Source of the DNA: Flavobacterium sp. ENC
Lineage (GTDB): Bacteria > Bacteroidota > Bacteroidia > Flavobacteriales > Flavobacteriaceae
DNA length: 64,000 bases
NCBI RefSeq assembly: GCF_020991415.1
Contig: NZ_JAJMOY010000003.1
Location: forward strand, 496,001-560,000
Direction of reading: 5' to 3'
Part shown: positions 62,955-64,000 of the stretch, one piece after another
Layout of the letters: each line of letters starts with the position of its first letter
Numbering within the stretch: the stretch's first letter is position 1
Made by a program: the position numbers and the translations under genes
The notes under the pieces: generated by a model
Databases searched by the model: none
Told to the model about the DNA's origin: nothing
The model's input: the letters and a program-made list of their open reading frames with translations, nothing else

Positions 62955-62999
62955 AAATAGCCATAAAAGACTGTTGAACCTAAATTAAATGATGATATC

Positions 63000-63956
63000 A
63001 TGAAAGACAGAAGAACATTTCTTAAAGAAGCAGGCATGGTCAGCCTGGCGGGTTTGCTGCCAACCAACACATTATTGGCAGGCAATTTCGAAACAAAAAG
63101 ATTTGCCAGTGAAGAAGTATCTCCCACAAGCTGGGCTGACGGATCTCGTTTGGTGGTATCGGTATCGATGCAGTTTGAAGCGGGCGGCCAGCCTGTAAAT
63201 GCCGAGAGTCCGTTTCCGCAAAACATGCAAAAAGGATTTATTGATCTTCCGGGGGAGAGCTGGTATCAGTATGGGTATAAAGAAGGCATTCCAAGAATGC
63301 TGGACAATTGGGATAAGCTTGGTATTAAAGTTACTTCCCATATGGTGGGTTCCGCGGTTCTAAAGAATGCGGATCTTGCCCGGGAAATTGTCGCAAGGGG
63401 ACACGAAGCTGCCGCCCACGGTATGGACTGGGCAACCCAATATTCCATGCCCTATGAAACCGAAAAAAAATTCATCAGAGACGGGGCCGAAGCCATTAAA
63501 AAAGTAACTGGTTTTGAACCTGTTGGCTATAATGCAAATTGGCTGCGAAGAGGTACAAATACACTGGAAATTTTGCAGGAGCTCGGTTTTAAGTATCATA
63601 TTGACGACTTAAGCCGTGACGAGCCGTTTTTACTAAAAGTAAAAGGAAATGATTTTGCAGTGGTACCCTATACCATTCGCTGTAATGATATTGTTTTGAT
63701 AGAGGGAAAGAATTTCAGCGCCGATCAGTTTGCCCGTCAGGTCATACTGGAATTCGATCAGCTTTACAAAGAATCCGAAAAAAAGCGCAGGCAGCTGTCC
63801 ATAAGTTTTCATGATCGTATCGGCGGCACTCCGCAAATGGTGGCCGCCACTACGGAAATCATTACTTATATCCAGAAACATAAAGGAGTTAGTTTTAAGC
63901 GAAAAGACGAGATTGCCCGAATGGCTTATGAAGATAAGAGTACCATAAGGGAATAA
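63000..63956 (+). CDS. Polysaccharide deacetylase-family protein (Tat-like signal)
   Basis: 318 residues. The N-terminus KDRRTFLKEAGMVSLAGLL is a twin-arginine-like signal. NodB-type deacetylase fold related to the PuuE/allantoinase-like branch: SVSMQFEAG at the start, EAAAHGMDWATQ with the metal His, GYNANWLRRGTNTLEIL, and SFHDRIGGTPQM near the end. Amide or acetyl bond hydrolysis is likely. Last gene of the run; the window ends 44 bases after its stop. Confidence 0.83.
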   Translation: MKDRRTFLKEAGMVSLAGLLPTNTLLAGNFETKRFASEEVSPTSWADGSRLVVSVSMQFEAGGQPVNAESPFPQNMQKGFIDLPGESWYQYGYKEGIPRMLDNWDKLGIKVTSHMVGSAVLKNADLAREIVARGHEAAAHGMDWATQYSMPYETEKKFIRDGAEAIKKVTGFEPVGYNANWLRRGTNTLEILQELGFKYHIDDLSRDEPFLLKVKGNDFAVVPYTIRCNDIVLIEGKNFSADQFARQVILEFDQLYKESEKKRRQLSISFHDRIGGTPQMVAATTEIITYIQKHKGVSFKRKDEIARMAYEDKSTIRE

Positions 63957-64000
63957 TGATGTAATAAAAAATTCGATAAAAACTTTAAAATAACAAATAT

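Overview
The window looks like chromosomal DNA of a Flavobacterium-like member of the Bacteroidota. The DNA is AT-rich, ribosome-binding sites are weak, many exported proteins start MKK and carry signal peptides or lipoprotein Cys residues, and some promoters contain the Bacteroidota -7 motif TAnnTTTG. Typical families are also present: DUF4832, DUF5009, GH109, RHS fragments, and paired AraC and flavin-reductase genes. No rRNA, tRNA, CRISPR array or intact transposon was seen.

Layout. 0-4.5 kb: the end of a glycan-use locus (DUF4832 protein, PKD lipoprotein, NagX-like membrane acyltransferase, GH109 enzyme). 4.7-6.1 kb: a secreted thioredoxin. 6.6-14.2 kb: a long operon that starts with small redox and tautomerase genes and continues with ergothioneine synthesis (egtD, egtB), a two-gene ABC transporter of the OpuC/EgtU type and a PatB/MalY-like C-S lyase. 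The transporter's binding domain appears to be circularly permuted. 14.2-15.9 kb: a YceI lipoprotein and a Crp/Fnr regulator. 16.1-20.4 kb: a stressosome module (RsbR, RsbS, RsbT, an ATPase-PP2C fusion, and a PAS histidine kinase). 20.8-26.7 kb: four alpha/beta hydrolases, three of them tandem paralogues with different export signals, then a Crp/Fnr regulator and an S10 peptidase. 26.7-36.6 kb: regulators and oxidoreductases, including a ChrB-AraC fusion, two SDRs, an F420-reductase-like protein divergent from an HxlR regulator, and an AraC/flavin reductase/NmrA group.

36.9-47.4 kb is an accessory region, very AT-rich in parts. It holds two secreted transglutaminase-like genes (one frameshifted), a short secreted RHS-core protein with a JAB/JAMM-like tail and a probable immunity gene, small membrane proteins, and a tightly overlapping three-gene cassette (STAS-GHKL ATPase, DUF4325 STAS-like protein, membrane protein). 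I recognise no described system matching that cassette. 47.9-49.4 kb carries GC-richer repeat elements.

49.5-64 kb: a second AraC/flavin reductase pair, then a HisKA_2 sensor kinase with a sigma-54-type response regulator, then a probable catabolic cluster (two alpha/beta hydrolases, amidohydrolase, metallo-beta-lactamase-fold protein, porin, SnoaL-like protein, polysaccharide deacetylase). The same 16-base palindrome, with one mismatch, lies before the kinase gene and before the first hydrolase gene, so the two-component pair may control both. All functions are inferred from reading translated sequence; no database search was possible.
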